A stretch of DNA of 64,000 bases from an uncultured Pelagibacteraceae bacterium (GCA_902597865.1 CACJZL010000002.1:1-64000), one strand, 5' to 3'. Positions 37,956-49,421 are shown, numbered from the stretch's first letter. A program made the numbers and translations. Notes: a model not told the origin generated them from the sequence alone.

Positions 37956-40145
37956 TTAACTCATGTATTTATATAACCAACCTTTATAAAATTCTGTCAC
38001 CTTGTCCACAGTAAAAGTTGGCTCATCGTTTATGATAATCTCTTTATCTGTTGTTTCTCCTAATAAATCAAAATGCACAGAGTTTTTCTTTAAAATACTT
38101 TCTACTTTTTTTAGATTATTTTTCTCTACTTCGATAATATATCTTCCTTGATCCTCAGAAAAAAAATATTGATAAATATTTGTTAAATTTTTGAATTTAT
38201 AAAATTTAATTCCCATATTGCCTACTATACACATCTTTAAGGCGCCAATCATTATTCCACCAAGAGATACATCATGAACTGACAAAGGTAGCTTTTCTTT
38301 AATAAGTTTAAGAACTGTTTCTCCATTGTTTTTTTCATTGAAAAGATTTATTTCAGGAGGAGGACCTTTTTTCTCATCTAAAATTACATTTGCAAAGATA
38401 CTTTGATCTAAATTTCCCTCTGTTTTTCCAATGACCAAAACTAAGTTTTCTTTTGATTTAAACTTCATGGTCATTAAATTTTTATAGTCTTTTATTAAAC
38501 CAACACCTCCAATTGTTGGTGTAGGTTTAATTCCTTTATCTTTTGTTTCGTTGTAGAATGATACGTTTCCCGAAACGACAGGGAAATTTAAATATTTACT
38601 TGCTTCATTAATACCATCAATGCATTCAACAAACTCACCCATATTTTCTTTTTTTTCGGGGTTTCCAAAATTCAAACAATTCGTTATTGCTATAGGTTCT
38701 GCACCAACTGAAACTAGATTTCTCCAAGCTTCACAAACTACTTGTTTCCCTCCTGTAAATGGATGTGCATAACAGTAGGAAGCAGATGAATCGACAGAAG
38801 AAGCTACTGCTTTATTTGTGCCGTGTACTCTAACAACTCCTGCATCACCACCAGGTTTTTGAATTGTATCTCCCATAACAGTATGATCATATTGTTCCCA
38901 TATCCATTGCTTAGAGCAAATATTTGGATGAGAAATCATTTTTTTAATTACATCATTAAACTTTAATTTTTTTAATTCATTATTTGAAAATTTAATCTTT
39001 TGAGGAAGTTTGGTTTTTTTCCAAGGTCTATCATACATTGGAGCTTCATTTGCCAAAAATTTAATTGGTACATTTGCTACTTTTTCTTTTTCAAAGTAAA
39101 GCTCAATATTTTTGGAATTAGTTGTTTTTCCTATTACCGCAAAATCTAGGTTCCATTTATCAAATATTTTTTTGGCACTATCTTCCTTCCCATTTTCTAA
39201 AACTATCAACATTCTTTCTTGGCTTTCAGACAACATAATTTCATAAGGTGTCATTTTCTCTTCTCTGCATGGAACTTTATCTAAATGTAATTCAATTCCT
39301 AAATTTCCTTTTGATGCCATCTCAATACTTGATGAAGTCAATCCTGCTGCACCCATATCTTGAATTGCAATAATGGATTTGTCAGACATTAACTCTAAAC
39401 AAGCTTCTAAAAGAAGTTTTTCAGTAAAAGGATCTCCGACTTGAACGGTTGGTTTTTTTTCCTCTATTTTGTCATCGAATATTGCTGATGCCATACTTGC
39501 TCCATGAATACCATCTCTTCCAGTTTTTGACCCAACATAAATGACTGGTTTATTTATCCCAGCAGCTTTTGAGTAGAAAATTTTATTTTTATTTACCAAA
39601 CCTAATGTCATTGCGTTTACTAAAATATTTCCATTATAAGATTGATCAAAACAAGTTTGGCCACCAATAGTTGGAACTCCAATACAATTTCCATATCCGC
39701 CAATTCCCTTAACAACTCCTCTTAACAAATTTTTAGTTTTTTTATGTTGTGTTGAGCCAAAATGAATTGAATTTAGGTTTGCAATAGGTCTTGCACCCAT
39801 TGTAAAAACATCTCTCATTATTCCACCAACACCTGTTGCGGCACCTTGATATGGTTCTATAAATGAGGGGTGGTTATGACTTTCAATTTTAAAAACTATT
39901 GCATCGTCATCCCCTATATCAATTACGCCAGCATTTTCACCTGGACCTTGAATTACCTTTTTTCCTCTAGTGTTTAATTTTTTTAAATGTAATCTTGAAG
40001 ACTTATAGGAGCAATGTTCATTCCACATAGCTGAAAAAATTCCAAGTTCTGTTAAATTTGGAACACGCTTTAACAAATCACAAATTTTTTTGTATTCATC
40101 GGGCTTTAAACCGTGATCTACTGCAATTTTTTCATTTACTTCCAT
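37956..40145 (-). CDS. purL: phosphoribosylformylglycinamidine synthase subunit PurL
   Basis: [33 protein letters not shown]-type region; [28 protein letters not shown]; downstream of purQ and purS. Confidence 0.97.
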   Translation of the reverse strand: MEVNEKIAVDHGLKPDEYKKICDLLKRVPNLTELGIFSAMWNEHCSYKSSRLHLKKLNTRGKKVIQGPGENAGVIDIGDDDAIVFKIESHNHPSFIEPYQGAATGVGGIMRDVFTMGARPIANLNSIHFGSTQHKKTKNLLRGVVKGIGGYGNCIGVPTIGGQTCFDQSYNGNILVNAMTLGLVNKNKIFYSKAAGINKPVIYVGSKTGRDGIHGASMASAIFDDKIEEKKPTVQVGDPFTEKLLLEACLELMSDKSIIAIQDMGAAGLTSSSIEMASKGNLGIELHLDKVPCREEKMTPYEIMLSESQERMLIVLENGKEDSAKKIFDKWNLDFAVIGKTTNSKNIELYFEKEKVANVPIKFLANEAPMYDRPWKKTKLPQKIKFSNNELKKLKFNDVIKKMISHPNICSKQWIWEQYDHTVMGDTIQKPGGDAGVVRVHGTNKAVASSVDSSASYCYAHPFTGGKQVVCEAWRNLVSVGAEPIAITNCLNFGNPEKKENMGEFVECIDGINEASKYLNFPVVSGNVSFYNETKDKGIKPTPTIGGVGLIKDYKNLMTMKFKSKENLVLVIGKTEGNLDQSIFANVILDEKKGPPPEINLFNEKNNGETVLKLIKEKLPLSVHDVSLGGIMIGALKMCIVGNMGIKFYKFKNLTNIYQYFFSEDQGRYIIEVEKNNLKKVESILKKNSVHFDLLGETTDKEIIINDEPTFTVDKVTEFYKGWLYKYMS

Positions 40146-40147
40146 TA

Positions 40148-40828
40148 TTAAAAATTCTTTAATAAATTTTCAAAAAATATTGAGCCATCTTCACCAGATA
40201 AACTTTGATCTATCATTCTTTCCGGGTGAGGCATCATTCCTAGAATGTTTTTCTTTTCATTAAATATCCCAGCAATATTTTTTATTGCACCGTTCGGATT
40301 TGACTTATCATCTATTTTTCCATCAGAGCTACAATAGTAAGCTGCAATTTGGTTGTTATCCTCTAATGACTTTAATTCATCCTCAGTGCAAAAAAAGTTA
40401 CCTTCATTATGAGCTATATGAAGTTCTAAGATATCTTTATTTATATTTTCAAAAAATTTGTTTTCACTACTGTTAACTTTGACAAATATATTTTTACAAA
40501 TAAATTCAATATTTTTATTTTGTTGAAGAACGCCTTTTAATAGACCAGTTTCTGTTAAGATTTGAAATCCATTGCAAATTCCTAAAACTAATCCCCCCGA
40601 GTTTGCAAAATTTATAACTGATTGAATAATTTTAGACTTTCCGGCTATACTTCCACATCTAAGATAATCTCCATAAGAAAATCCACCTGGCAAAACAATC
40701 AAGTCACTTTTGGGTAATTCATTATCATCATGCCAAACCATTTTGTTTTTAAAACCAAATTTTTTGAGGGCTACATCCATATCCCTATCACAATTAGATC
40801 CTGGGAATATAATGACCGATGAATTCAT
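40148..40828 (-). CDS. purQ: phosphoribosylformylglycinamidine synthase subunit PurQ
   Basis: [59 protein letters not shown]. Confidence 0.96.
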   Translation of the reverse strand: MNSSVIIFPGSNCDRDMDVALKKFGFKNKMVWHDDNELPKSDLIVLPGGFSYGDYLRCGSIAGKSKIIQSVINFANSGGLVLGICNGFQILTETGLLKGVLQQNKNIEFICKNIFVKVNSSENKFFENINKDILELHIAHNEGNFFCTEDELKSLEDNNQIAAYYCSSDGKIDDKSNPNGAIKNIAGIFNEKKNILGMMPHPERMIDQSLSGEDGSIFFENLLKNF

Positions 40829-41061
40829 TAAATAATTTTAAAATCCTCAATGACTTGATTGGCTAGAAGCTTTTTACAAATTTCCTCTGCAGTAAGCTTT
40901 GCTTTTTGTTCATCACTTCCATCAATATCTATATCAAAATATTTTCCTTGCCTTACATCTTTAATGTTTGCAAAACCCATTCCATTTAAGGTTTGTTGTA
41001 TTGCTTTACCTTGAGGATCAAGAACTCCAGATTTAAGAGTAACAATTACCTTTACTTTCAT
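40828..41061 (-). CDS. purS: phosphoribosylformylglycinamidine synthase subunit PurS
   Basis: KVIVTLKSGVLDPQGKAIQQTLNGMGFANIKDVRQGKYFDIDID. Confidence 0.95.
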   Translation of the reverse strand: MKVKVIVTLKSGVLDPQGKAIQQTLNGMGFANIKDVRQGKYFDIDIDGSDEQKAKLTAEEICKKLLANQVIEDFKII

Positions 41062-41844
41062 TTATTTTTTGTTTTTTACCGCTTTTGGTTTTTCAAAATT
41101 GACAGCTTGTATATTGGATTGTTCGTGAAGAATACCTAATCTTTTTGCTACTTCTTGATATGCATTTATCAAATTTCCAAGATTATTTCTAAATCTATCT
41201 TTATCTAATTTTTTATCAGTCTTATTGTCCCATAATCTACAAGTGTCAGGACTTATCTCATCTGCTAGCAACACATCTGTTTTGCCATTATTTTTAATTC
41301 TTCCAAATTCAACTTTAAAATCTACAAGTTTAATGCCAACACCTCTAAACATTCCTACCATGAAGTCATTTATCCTTAGTAACTGTTTATCTATTTTTTC
41401 TATTTCTTTTTTATTTGACCATTTAAAAGTGTAGATATGTTCTTTCGATATAAGAGGATCTCCTAGTTCATCGTTTTTTAAACAATATTCAATTAATGGA
41501 TCTTCTAAAATGGTACCATCCTCTATTCCAAGTCTTTTTGTAAGAGAACCAGTTGCAATATTTCTAACAATAAATTCGATCGGAATAATTTCGACATGTT
41601 TGATAAGTTGCTCTCTCATATTAAGTCTTTTTACCAAATGATTTTTTATTCCAACTTGATCAAGGTTCATTAATATATGTTCAGAAATTCTATTATTTAG
41701 AACACCTTTGCCTTCAATCTTTGCTCTTTTTTGATTATTAAAAGCTGTTGCATCATCCTTAAAGTGTTGAATTACAAAGTCTTTATTTTCAGTAGCAAAA
41801 ATTATTTTTGCTTTACCTTCGTATAATTTTTTCCCCTTTTTCAT
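41062..41844 (-). CDS. purC: phosphoribosylaminoimidazole-succinocarboxamide synthase
   Basis: LYEGKAKIIF; FKDDATAFNNQKRAKIEGKGVLNNRIS; VEIIPIEFIVRNIATGSLTKRLG; DEISPDTCRLWD. Confidence 0.96.
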   Translation of the reverse strand: MKKGKKLYEGKAKIIFATENKDFVIQHFKDDATAFNNQKRAKIEGKGVLNNRISEHILMNLDQVGIKNHLVKRLNMREQLIKHVEIIPIEFIVRNIATGSLTKRLGIEDGTILEDPLIEYCLKNDELGDPLISKEHIYTFKWSNKKEIEKIDKQLLRINDFMVGMFRGVGIKLVDFKVEFGRIKNNGKTDVLLADEISPDTCRLWDNKTDKKLDKDRFRNNLGNLINAYQEVAKRLGILHEQSNIQAVNFEKPKAVKNKK

Positions 41845-41846
41845 TA

Positions 41847-43139
41847 TTATTTAAAAACTCTTCTAAAAATATAATTTACATTTTTTAAATGTTTGGAATA
41901 TGTAAATACTTTATCAATTTTTTTCTCTGGTATTAAAGATGTGATCGACTTATCTTTTTTAATCAATTCAATCAAATTAGTTTTTTTGTTAAAGCTATTA
42001 ATTGCATGCGTTTGAATTTTTTTATAAGCCTTTTCTCTTGAAAGACCAACTTTTGTAAGCTCTAGCATCATCTCTTGTGAAAAAATTACTCCTTTAGTTA
42101 TATTAAGATTTTTCATCATATTTTTTGGATAAATAATCATATTATCCACAAGATTTGTAAGTCTAAATAAAGCAAAATCTAAAGTAATATTAGCATCAGG
42201 TCCAATATTTCTCTCTACGCTAGAGTGAGATATATCTCGCTCATGCCATAGAGCAATATTTTCTAGTGCAGGAATAACGCTACTTCTTACAAGTCTCGCA
42301 AGTCCTGTTAAATTTTCACTGAGTATAGGATTTTTTTTGTGAGGCATTGCTGAAGATCCTTTTTGACCTTTTGAAAAAAATTCTTGTAACTCATAAACTT
42401 CAGATCGTTGTAAATGCCTAATCTCAGTTGCAAATCTTTCAATTGATCCTGCTATAATTCCTAAAACAGAGAAATAATATGCATGTCTATCTCTTGGAAT
42501 AATTTGCGTTGATATTGGTTCAGGCTTTAGTTTTAATTTTTTTGATACGAAAACTTCTACTCTTGGATCTATATTTGCAAATGTTCCAACTGCTCCAGAA
42601 ATAGCACATGTTGAAACTTCATCAATAGCATTCTGTAATCTTTTTTTATTTCTTTTGAATTCTTCATAGTAAGTTGCTAGCTTTAATCCAAATGTTATTG
42701 GCTCAGCATGAATACCGTGACTTCTACCAATACATGGAGTCATTTTATGCTTGTAAGCTTTTCTTTTAATCACAGATAATAACTTCTCTATATCTTTCAT
42801 TAAAATTTTACCTGATTGGACTAATTGAATATTGAAACTCGTATCAAGTACATCTGATGAAGTCATTCCCTGGTGAAGGTATCTTGCTTTAATTCCTGCT
42901 TTTTCAGTTATTGAAGTAAGAAAAGCAATTATATCATGTTTAACTCTTGCTTCGATTTGATGAATTCTCTTAACATTAATTTTGCCTCTACGTCTAACTA
43001 CAGATGCCACACCTTTTGGAATGATCTTAAATTTCTCCATTGCTTGAGCTGCAGCAATTTCAACTTCAAGCCAAATTTTATATTTATTTTCCTCTGACCA
43101 AATTTCTGTAAGTTCTTTTCTTGAATATCTCGATATCAT
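41847..43139 (-). CDS. purB: adenylosuccinate lyase
   Basis: ISRYSRKELTEIWSEENKYKIWLEVE; HQGMTSSDVLDTS; GRSHGIHAEPITFGLK; GSSAMPHKKNPI. Confidence 0.96.
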   Translation of the reverse strand: MISRYSRKELTEIWSEENKYKIWLEVEIAAAQAMEKFKIIPKGVASVVRRRGKINVKRIHQIEARVKHDIIAFLTSITEKAGIKARYLHQGMTSSDVLDTSFNIQLVQSGKILMKDIEKLLSVIKRKAYKHKMTPCIGRSHGIHAEPITFGLKLATYYEEFKRNKKRLQNAIDEVSTCAISGAVGTFANIDPRVEVFVSKKLKLKPEPISTQIIPRDRHAYYFSVLGIIAGSIERFATEIRHLQRSEVYELQEFFSKGQKGSSAMPHKKNPILSENLTGLARLVRSSVIPALENIALWHERDISHSSVERNIGPDANITLDFALFRLTNLVDNMIIYPKNMMKNLNITKGVIFSQEMMLELTKVGLSREKAYKKIQTHAINSFNKKTNLIELIKKDKSITSLIPEKKIDKVFTYSKHLKNVNYIFRRVFK

Positions 43140-43912
43140 TAGTTGTAAGGAGGCTCCTTATAACCTTTAGCAGATTCTGTAAAAATTTCATAACCATTTT
43201 CTGTGATTCCAACAGTGTGCTCAAATTGTGCAGATAATGTTTTATCTTTTGTAACTGCTGTCCAACCATCATTTAAAACTTTAGTATGATACTTTCCAGC
43301 ATTTATCATTGGCTCAATAGTAAAAGTCATTCCTGGTTTTAATTCGTCCCCAGTATCTTTCGAACCATAGTGAAGAATATTTGGCTCTTGATGAAAATTT
43401 GTTCCTATTCCGTGACCACAAAAATCTCTTACAACTGAAAAACCATTTTTTTCCACAAAAGATTGTATCTCATGACCAATATCACCAATTCTTTTTCCAG
43501 GCTTTAATATCTTAATTGCTCTGTATAGAGATTCATAAGTAACATTAATAAGTTTTTTTGATTTTACAGAAATATCACCAACAGTATACATTCGGCTCGT
43601 ATCCCCGTAGTGATCATTAATTATAGCGGTTACGTCTATATTAACAATATCTCCATCCTGAAGTGTTCTGTCACCAGGTATACCGTGACAAACAACATGA
43701 TTGAGAGAAGTGCAAATTGATTTTTCAAATCCTCTATAGAATTGAGGGGCAGAATATCCACCGTTATCCCTTATAAATTCATAACAAAGCTTATCAATAT
43801 GATTTGTTGCCGTTCCTTCTTTTACATAATCAGTAATCATGTCTAAAGTTTTAGATGCCAAAGAACCAGCAATTCTCATTTTTTCAAATTTTTCCAAATA
43901 GTTACTCATCAA
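43139..43912 (-). CDS. map: type I methionine aminopeptidase
   Basis: FYRGFEKSICTSLNHVVCHGIPGDRTLQDGDIVNIDVTAI; CGHGIGTNFHQEPNILHYG; GMTFTIEPMI. Confidence 0.96.
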   Translation of the reverse strand: MMSNYLEKFEKMRIAGSLASKTLDMITDYVKEGTATNHIDKLCYEFIRDNGGYSAPQFYRGFEKSICTSLNHVVCHGIPGDRTLQDGDIVNIDVTAIINDHYGDTSRMYTVGDISVKSKKLINVTYESLYRAIKILKPGKRIGDIGHEIQSFVEKNGFSVVRDFCGHGIGTNFHQEPNILHYGSKDTGDELKPGMTFTIEPMINAGKYHTKVLNDGWTAVTKDKTLSAQFEHTVGITENGYEIFTESAKGYKEPPYN

Positions 43913-44588
43913 TAATATTTATTTTTTTTTCTATTTTGATTTCTTTATCGTTTAATTTACATCTATAAGCTAAAAATTTAACTCCATTTTTTTTAACTTT
44001 TAAATAATTCTTATAATATTCTGCATCGATGTCTTTAGCTATTTTAAATTTATTTATACCTTCAATTTGAGTTAAAAATAAGACAAACGGTTTAAAGCCC
44101 CTTTTTATTGATTCAGCTAACTTAATTAAATGTTTTGAGCCTCTAGTTGTTATAGCATCTGGAAACTCTGCAAAATCTTTACCCCTTAAAAGAGTTACAT
44201 TTTTTACTTCGAGTAAATTTTTATCACATAAGAAATCAAACCTTGTGTCATCTGAATATTTAAATTCTGGTTTTATTTCTTTAACATTTTTCATTTCCTT
44301 AATTAATTTTTTGTTAAGACCGTCCAATACTATTTTGTTTGCTCTGTGAGTATTAACACCAATCATACGGTTACTTGATTTAATCATTTCTAATGTAAAT
44401 TTAAGTTTTCTTTTTGGATCATTATTTTTGGAAACAAAAACTGTATTTCCTGGATCTAAAAGGCCCATCATTGAGCCAGTGTTGGGACAGTGTGCTGTAA
44501 TCTTTGAATTATTTACTTTGATATCGATAAAAAATCTTTTATACCGCTTGATAAGTTTGCCTTTGATTAAAGTATTGGTAAATTTCAT
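43902..44588 (-). CDS. sfsA: SfsA family (DNA/RNA nuclease homologue)
   Basis: LIKGKLIKRYKRFFIDIKV; ITAHCPNTGSMMGLLDPGNTV; EVKNVTLL..FPDAITTRGSKHLIKL; start MKFTNTL at 44588 preferred over 44693. Confidence 0.92.
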   Translation of the reverse strand: MKFTNTLIKGKLIKRYKRFFIDIKVNNSKITAHCPNTGSMMGLLDPGNTVFVSKNNDPKRKLKFTLEMIKSSNRMIGVNTHRANKIVLDGLNKKLIKEMKNVKEIKPEFKYSDDTRFDFLCDKNLLEVKNVTLLRGKDFAEFPDAITTRGSKHLIKLAESIKRGFKPFVLFLTQIEGINKFKIAKDIDAEYYKNYLKVKKNGVKFLAYRCKLNDKEIKIEKKINIIDE

Positions 44589-44610
44589 ATTTATTAATTT
44601 ATATTTGTAT

Positions 44611-45363
44611 ATGAAAAATAAAAAAGAAATAAATGCAGGCATAATTATAATTGGAAATGAAGTTCTTTCTGGAAGAACTAAAGATATCAACACAAGTACC
44701 TTATCACTATGGTTGAATTCCTTAGGTGTACAGGTAAAGGAAGTAAGAATAATCCCTGATATTGAAAAAGATATTATCGAAACAATAAATACTTTTAAAA
44801 ATAAATTCTCTTATGTTTTTACAACAGGTGGAATAGGTCCTACACACGATGACATAACCGCTGAGTCAGTATCAAAAGCTTTTAACATTGAATATGGTTA
44901 TCATAAGGAGGCCTTTTCAATATTAGAAAAATATTACAAGCCAAGTGAATTTAGTGAAGGTAGAAAAAAAATGGCAATGATGCCTGTAACTGCTGAACTT
45001 ATATTAAATCCCACAAGCGGTGCACCAGGATTTTATGTTGAAAATGTTTTTTCTCTTCCAGGAGTTCCTTCCATACTGAAGTCAATGCTCGGAGGTTTGG
45101 ATCACATAATAACCGGTGGAGCGCCAATTTTAAGCCATACAATAAATCTTAGAACAGTTGAAAGTGAAATTGCGAAATATTTAACTAAAGTTCAAAATAA
45201 TAATCAAGATGTTGAAATAGGAAGTTATCCATTTTTTCGAGCGGGAAAGCTCGGTGTTTCTATAGTTGTAAGATCTACTGATAAAGCTAAAATAGACACT
45301 TGTAATAATGAAATTTTAAAATTTGTTGCAGAACAAAAAATTCAAATAGTAAACGAGGTATAA
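44611..45363 (+). CDS. CinA N-terminal-type molybdopterin-binding domain protein
   Basis: AGIIIIGNEVLSGRTKDINTSTLSLWLNSLGVQVKEVRIIPD; FTTGGIGPTHDDITAESVSKAF; start 44611 preferred over 44428, which overlaps sfsA. Confidence 0.92.
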   Translation: MKNKKEINAGIIIIGNEVLSGRTKDINTSTLSLWLNSLGVQVKEVRIIPDIEKDIIETINTFKNKFSYVFTTGGIGPTHDDITAESVSKAFNIEYGYHKEAFSILEKYYKPSEFSEGRKKMAMMPVTAELILNPTSGAPGFYVENVFSLPGVPSILKSMLGGLDHIITGGAPILSHTINLRTVESEIAKYLTKVQNNNQDVEIGSYPFFRAGKLGVSIVVRSTDKAKIDTCNNEILKFVAEQKIQIVNEV

Positions 45364-45764
45364 TGTTATACTTTGCTTATGGTAGCAACCTTCATCATGA
45401 ACAGATGAAAAAAAGATGCTCTGGCTGTAAATATTTGAAAAAATATATTCTTCTAGATTATAGATTAACCTTTAGAAGCGAGTTATCTGTGGCTGATATC
45501 GAATATAAAAAGGGATCTAGTGTACAAGGAGCTTTATATGAAATCACAACAAAAGATGAATCTTGTCTGGACAAGTATGAGGATTTTCCTGTTCTTTACA
45601 AAAAAATGTTTTTCAAATATCAGGGAAGGGATGTAATGGCATATTCCATGGAAAAAAAGACTTCTTTCAAATATCCAAGTACGAGATATTTAAATATAAT
45701 AAAGCAAGGTTATAAGGACTGTGGTTTAGACTCTAAATTTTTGATTGAAGCCTTAAAAGGTTAA
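45363..45764 (+). CDS. gamma-glutamylcyclotransferase-like protein
   Basis: LYFAYGSNLHHEQMKKRC; VQGALYEITTKDESCLDKYEDFP. Confidence 0.88.
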   Translation: MLYFAYGSNLHHEQMKKRCSGCKYLKKYILLDYRLTFRSELSVADIEYKKGSSVQGALYEITTKDESCLDKYEDFPVLYKKMFFKYQGRDVMAYSMEKKTSFKYPSTRYLNIIKQGYKDCGLDSKFLIEALKG

Positions 45765-45765
45765 A

Positions 45766-46452
45766 ATGTTATCCAAATTTCAAATCTTTAAGTTAGGTTT
45801 TTTTGATTTAGCTCCTCATTTACTTTCAGTAATACCCTTCGGAATAATATTTGGTGCAATCGGTATTGAACTTGGTTTTGATCCAATCATGACTTATGCC
45901 ACATCATTAATAATATTTGGAGGAGCCTCACAAATAGTTTTTTTACAATTATTATCTGGTGGAGCATCATCTCTAATTGCTATTACCTCAGTTGGTATTA
46001 TAAATTCAAGACATTTACTTTATGGAGCTGTTTTATCTGAACATTTAAATAAATTATCACTAATAAAAAAACTTTTTATTTCTTACTTTATAGTTGATCA
46101 AGGCTTTGCAGTTTCAAATAAATATTTTAAAAAAAATAGAGACCAAAATTTTAAACATTATCACTTAATGGGTTCTGGAATAACACTTTGGTTTTGTTGG
46201 CAAGCTTCTACAATTTTAGGGATATTTCTTGGATCGATTGTGCCTGAAGAACTAGGATTAGAATTCGCAATTCCCTTAACCTTTATAGCAATTGTAATAA
46301 ATGAGTTAAGAAAGTTAGATCATTTAATTGTAATGGTTGTTTCAGGTTTGGCGGCGACTATTTTTTATAATGCTCCTTTTAAATCTTATATAATAATTTC
46401 ACCACTAATTGGTTTAATGACATCATACATATTATTAAAATTGAAAAAATGA
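45766..46452 (+). CDS. azlC: AzlC family branched-chain amino acid exporter subunit
   Basis: SVIPFGIIFGAIGIELGFDPIMTYATSLIIFGGASQIVFLQLLSGGAS; NSRHLLYGAVLSEHL. Confidence 0.92.
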   Translation: MLSKFQIFKLGFFDLAPHLLSVIPFGIIFGAIGIELGFDPIMTYATSLIIFGGASQIVFLQLLSGGASSLIAITSVGIINSRHLLYGAVLSEHLNKLSLIKKLFISYFIVDQGFAVSNKYFKKNRDQNFKHYHLMGSGITLWFCWQASTILGIFLGSIVPEELGLEFAIPLTFIAIVINELRKLDHLIVMVVSGLAATIFYNAPFKSYIIISPLIGLMTSYILLKLKK

Positions 46453-46760
46453 CTTGGACTTCAATATTTATTGCGGGACTAATTACTTATTTAACCAGAA
46501 TGGGAATGATTGTTTTATTAGATAAAGATGTTTTCAATGAAAATTTTAGAAAAATTTTAAACTACGTGCCATCAGTTGTGTTTCCCTCTATAATTTTTCC
46601 TGGTATACTTTTAGACGATTACGGAACTTTTGTAGATATTACAGATCCTAAAATTTACGGTGCTCTTACAGCAATTTTTATTGGGTATTTTTCAAAAAAT
46701 GTAATTTTTACAATTTTGTCAGGATTAGCGTCTTACTGGTTTTTAATATTTATAATATAA
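46449..46760 (+). CDS. azlD: AzlD family protein
   Basis: Small multi-TM protein GLITYLTRMGMIVLLD...FRKILNYVPSVVFPSIIFPGIL directly after azlC. Confidence 0.88.
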   Translation: MTWTSIFIAGLITYLTRMGMIVLLDKDVFNENFRKILNYVPSVVFPSIIFPGILLDDYGTFVDITDPKIYGALTAIFIGYFSKNVIFTILSGLASYWFLIFII

Positions 46761-46778
46761 TTTTATTAACTTAAAATA

Positions 46779-47534
46779 TTAAATTCTTATTGGAATTTTT
46801 TTGTTATTTAAATATCTCTTTAAGTTCAAAGGGGTAATATGAGTAAAATGATACATGCTCGCAGCACAAACTGCAGATACATCAGTTCTTTCGATTAAGT
46901 CATATGCATGTATCTCTTCACCACATCCTCCAGAAGCAATAATCGGCAAACTAGATAATTTACAAGCTTTTTTAATTGTTTCAATATCATAACCTTCCAT
47001 AACACCATCCCTATCTATACATGTCAGTAGTATTTCTCCAGCTCCTGCATCCTCCAAATCTTTTAAATAATTCTCTAATTTTAATTGAGTTTTTTTATTT
47101 CCTGAGTTTGAGTATATTACAGGAATACCATTCTCAATTTTATAATCTATTGATATTACTATACATTGAGATCCAAACACTTTTGAAGCTTTATTGACAA
47201 ATTCAATATCTTTAACTGCCATTGAATTAATGCTTACTTTATCTGCTCCTGTTTTTATTATTTTAGCAATGTCATCAATCGTGTTTATACCTCCCCCAAA
47301 TGTTAAAGGCATAAAACATTCATTGGCAACCTCATTGACTAAATCTAAATCAATTTTTTTATTGTTATTTGTAGCAAAAACATCCAATAGAATTAATTCA
47401 TCAACTTCACGTATATTATAAATTTTTACTGCTTGCATTATACTTCCAACAGTTCTCCAACTGTGAAATTTTACACCTTTGACTAATTTGAAATTATTAT
47501 AAAGTAGAGTTGGTATAATTCTTTTTTTTAACAT
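46779..47534 (-). CDS. HisF-like cyclase paralogue, glycan amidination-associated (HisF2/WbuZ type)
   Basis: RIIPTLLYNNFKLVKGVKF; LILLDVFATNNNKKID; PLTFGGGINTIDDIAKIIKTGADKVSINS; located with HisH-like and sugar amidotransferase genes. Confidence 0.88.
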   Translation of the reverse strand: MLKKRIIPTLLYNNFKLVKGVKFHSWRTVGSIMQAVKIYNIREVDELILLDVFATNNNKKIDLDLVNEVANECFMPLTFGGGINTIDDIAKIIKTGADKVSINSMAVKDIEFVNKASKVFGSQCIVISIDYKIENGIPVIYSNSGNKKTQLKLENYLKDLEDAGAGEILLTCIDRDGVMEGYDIETIKKACKLSSLPIIASGGCGEEIHAYDLIERTDVSAVCAASMYHFTHITPLNLKRYLNNKKIPIRI

Positions 47535-48169
47535 TAAAAATTAACAAAATTTTTTAAAAGTTTTATTCCATTTTTTAAACTTTTTTCCGGATGAAATTGA
47601 ACACCAAAAATATTATTCTTTATTACTGAAGAACAAAAATTTGTTCCATAGTTCGTTTTAGATAAAATATTATCCACATTTTTACACGAAAAGTGATATC
47701 CATGAGTAAAATAAAAATCAACATCATTATTAATGCCAGAGAATAAAGCACTTTTACTCAAAAAATTTACACTATTCCAACCAACGTGAGGTAACTTAAA
47801 ATTTTTTTCAATATCGAATTTAATTACTTCACCTTCTATTAAATCTAATCCATTTGTTACTTTATTATTTTCATACCCTTTTGTTGAAAATAATTGCATT
47901 CCCAAACATATTCCTAAAACTGGAATTTTTTTAATGTTTATTATATTTTTTAAACTTTCAGCTAAATCATTAGAATTTAGTTTTTTCATACCGTTCTCAT
48001 ATGTTCCAACTCCTGGTAAAATTATATGACTTGCTTGTGCTAGATCTTTAACTTTGTCTGAAATAAAAACGTTCTTTTCAAAACTTTTTATAGCTCTAAA
48101 AACTGAACCAACATTACTTATATTTAAATCAATAATAATAATTTTTTTATTATTTTTTGATGTTGTCAT
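47534..48169 (-). CDS. HisH-like glutamine amidotransferase paralogue (HisH2/WbuY type)
   Basis: IIIIDLNISNVGSVFRAI; HIILPGVGTYENGMKKL; PVLGICLGMQLFSTKGYE; FGVQFHPEKS; start 48169 (MTTSKNNKK) preferred over 48265. Confidence 0.88.
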   Translation of the reverse strand: MTTSKNNKKIIIIDLNISNVGSVFRAIKSFEKNVFISDKVKDLAQASHIILPGVGTYENGMKKLNSNDLAESLKNIINIKKIPVLGICLGMQLFSTKGYENNKVTNGLDLIEGEVIKFDIEKNFKLPHVGWNSVNFLSKSALFSGINNDVDFYFTHGYHFSCKNVDNILSKTNYGTNFCSSVIKNNIFGVQFHPEKSLKNGIKLLKNFVNF

Positions 48170-49340
48170 AATTATTTTTAAAAATACAACCGCTGTTATC
48201 TCTTTTAAGCGATCCATCAGAATTTTTTTGAAAAATCTTTTTATTTGTAAATTTATCACATACATCAGTAAATTCGTCCACTGTCATATCAATCTTATTC
48301 AAGATATCTTCAAGTGATTTGCCTAGATAATCCGATGGAAATTTCCCCCCAACTTCTTTAGTTAATTTAATGCCTTCATCCCTGGTCATTCTTTTTCTTC
48401 TAATTGCTAAACTTCCCCAATCACTTACTCTGTCATAACCATACTTTAAGTATTTGAAATAATCGTGAATTCTCTTCTGATAATTATCTAAATTTTCATA
48501 GGGAACAATATTGCCTTCCACATTTTTATGGTATTCTTTAAAACCATTATTTTTTGCAACGATATAATTTGAGTGACCATCCCAAGGTATATGATAACCT
48601 AAAAATATTCCTAAAGTTCCATTTTTTTTTATCTCCTTACTATCAGGATATGTATAGGGCATCATGTCAATTTCTTTCAATCCTTCGCCCTGAAGGTCGT
48701 ACAGTATGTCAGACGCTCTAAGACCTAAAGTTCCACCAAATTCTTCCATCCATCTATGATCGTGTCTCTGAACATCGTTTAGAACATCAGAATTTCTTGC
48801 AGGTCCTCCGTTTTCATTTTCAGGATTTTCTCCCCAAACAATTACAGGGATTTTATGTTTAATTGAGTGTCTTGCTACATTACACCAAATAGAAACTGCC
48901 TCTGGCCACGAAATATCTCCAACAAGATTTAAACAATATTTATTTAATCTGTTTCTTACAATTGGATTAGTTGTTATTTCAATGTAATCAACACCAAGAT
49001 TTTTAATGTTTTCAATATTTTTTCTACCAATCTCTGTTACATCACAAGGCGTAACAGTTATACAAAGTGGATTAAAACCTAGATTCTTTATTTGAATTAC
49101 TTGATAAGTACTATCTTTTCCACCACTACAAGGAATTATACAATCGTAGTTACTACCATCTTTAGGTCTATTTTTATCAATTATTTCTATAAGTGCAGAC
49201 TTTCTTTTATCCCAATCGGTTTTTTCTCTGTTCTGAAAATTTCTACACCCCGAACATATACCATCTGCATCTATAAAAGTATTTGGCCTTGTTTCAGGTA
49301 TAAGACAGAGTTCACAATACTTTAAGAATTCTTTATTCAT
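48150..49340 (-). CDS. N-acetyl sugar amidotransferase (WbpG/PseA family)
   Basis: CELCLIPETRPNTFIDADGICSGCRNFQNR; YDCIIPCSGGKDSTYQVIQIKNLGFNPLCITVTP; WGENPENENGG. Confidence 0.92.
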   Translation of the reverse strand: MNKEFLKYCELCLIPETRPNTFIDADGICSGCRNFQNREKTDWDKRKSALIEIIDKNRPKDGSNYDCIIPCSGGKDSTYQVIQIKNLGFNPLCITVTPCDVTEIGRKNIENIKNLGVDYIEITTNPIVRNRLNKYCLNLVGDISWPEAVSIWCNVARHSIKHKIPVIVWGENPENENGGPARNSDVLNDVQRHDHRWMEEFGGTLGLRASDILYDLQGEGLKEIDMMPYTYPDSKEIKKNGTLGIFLGYHIPWDGHSNYIVAKNNGFKEYHKNVEGNIVPYENLDNYQKRIHDYFKYLKYGYDRVSDWGSLAIRRKRMTRDEGIKLTKEVGGKFPSDYLGKSLEDILNKIDMTVDEFTDVCDKFTNKKIFQKNSDGSLKRDNSGCIFKNNYDNIKK

Positions 49341-49421
49341 AATAAAAAAAAGATATAACATTTAAATAGTTTTATACACCTAAAAATTGTATAACTATTT
49401 TAGTTTTTAATCTTAAAACCT

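Noticed and set aside
46779-48169. HisF/HisH pair as the histidine biosynthesis enzymes
   Set aside because: Sequence style and neighbourhood (sugar amidotransferase, no hisA/hisB/hisI) fit the glycan amidination paralogues better.
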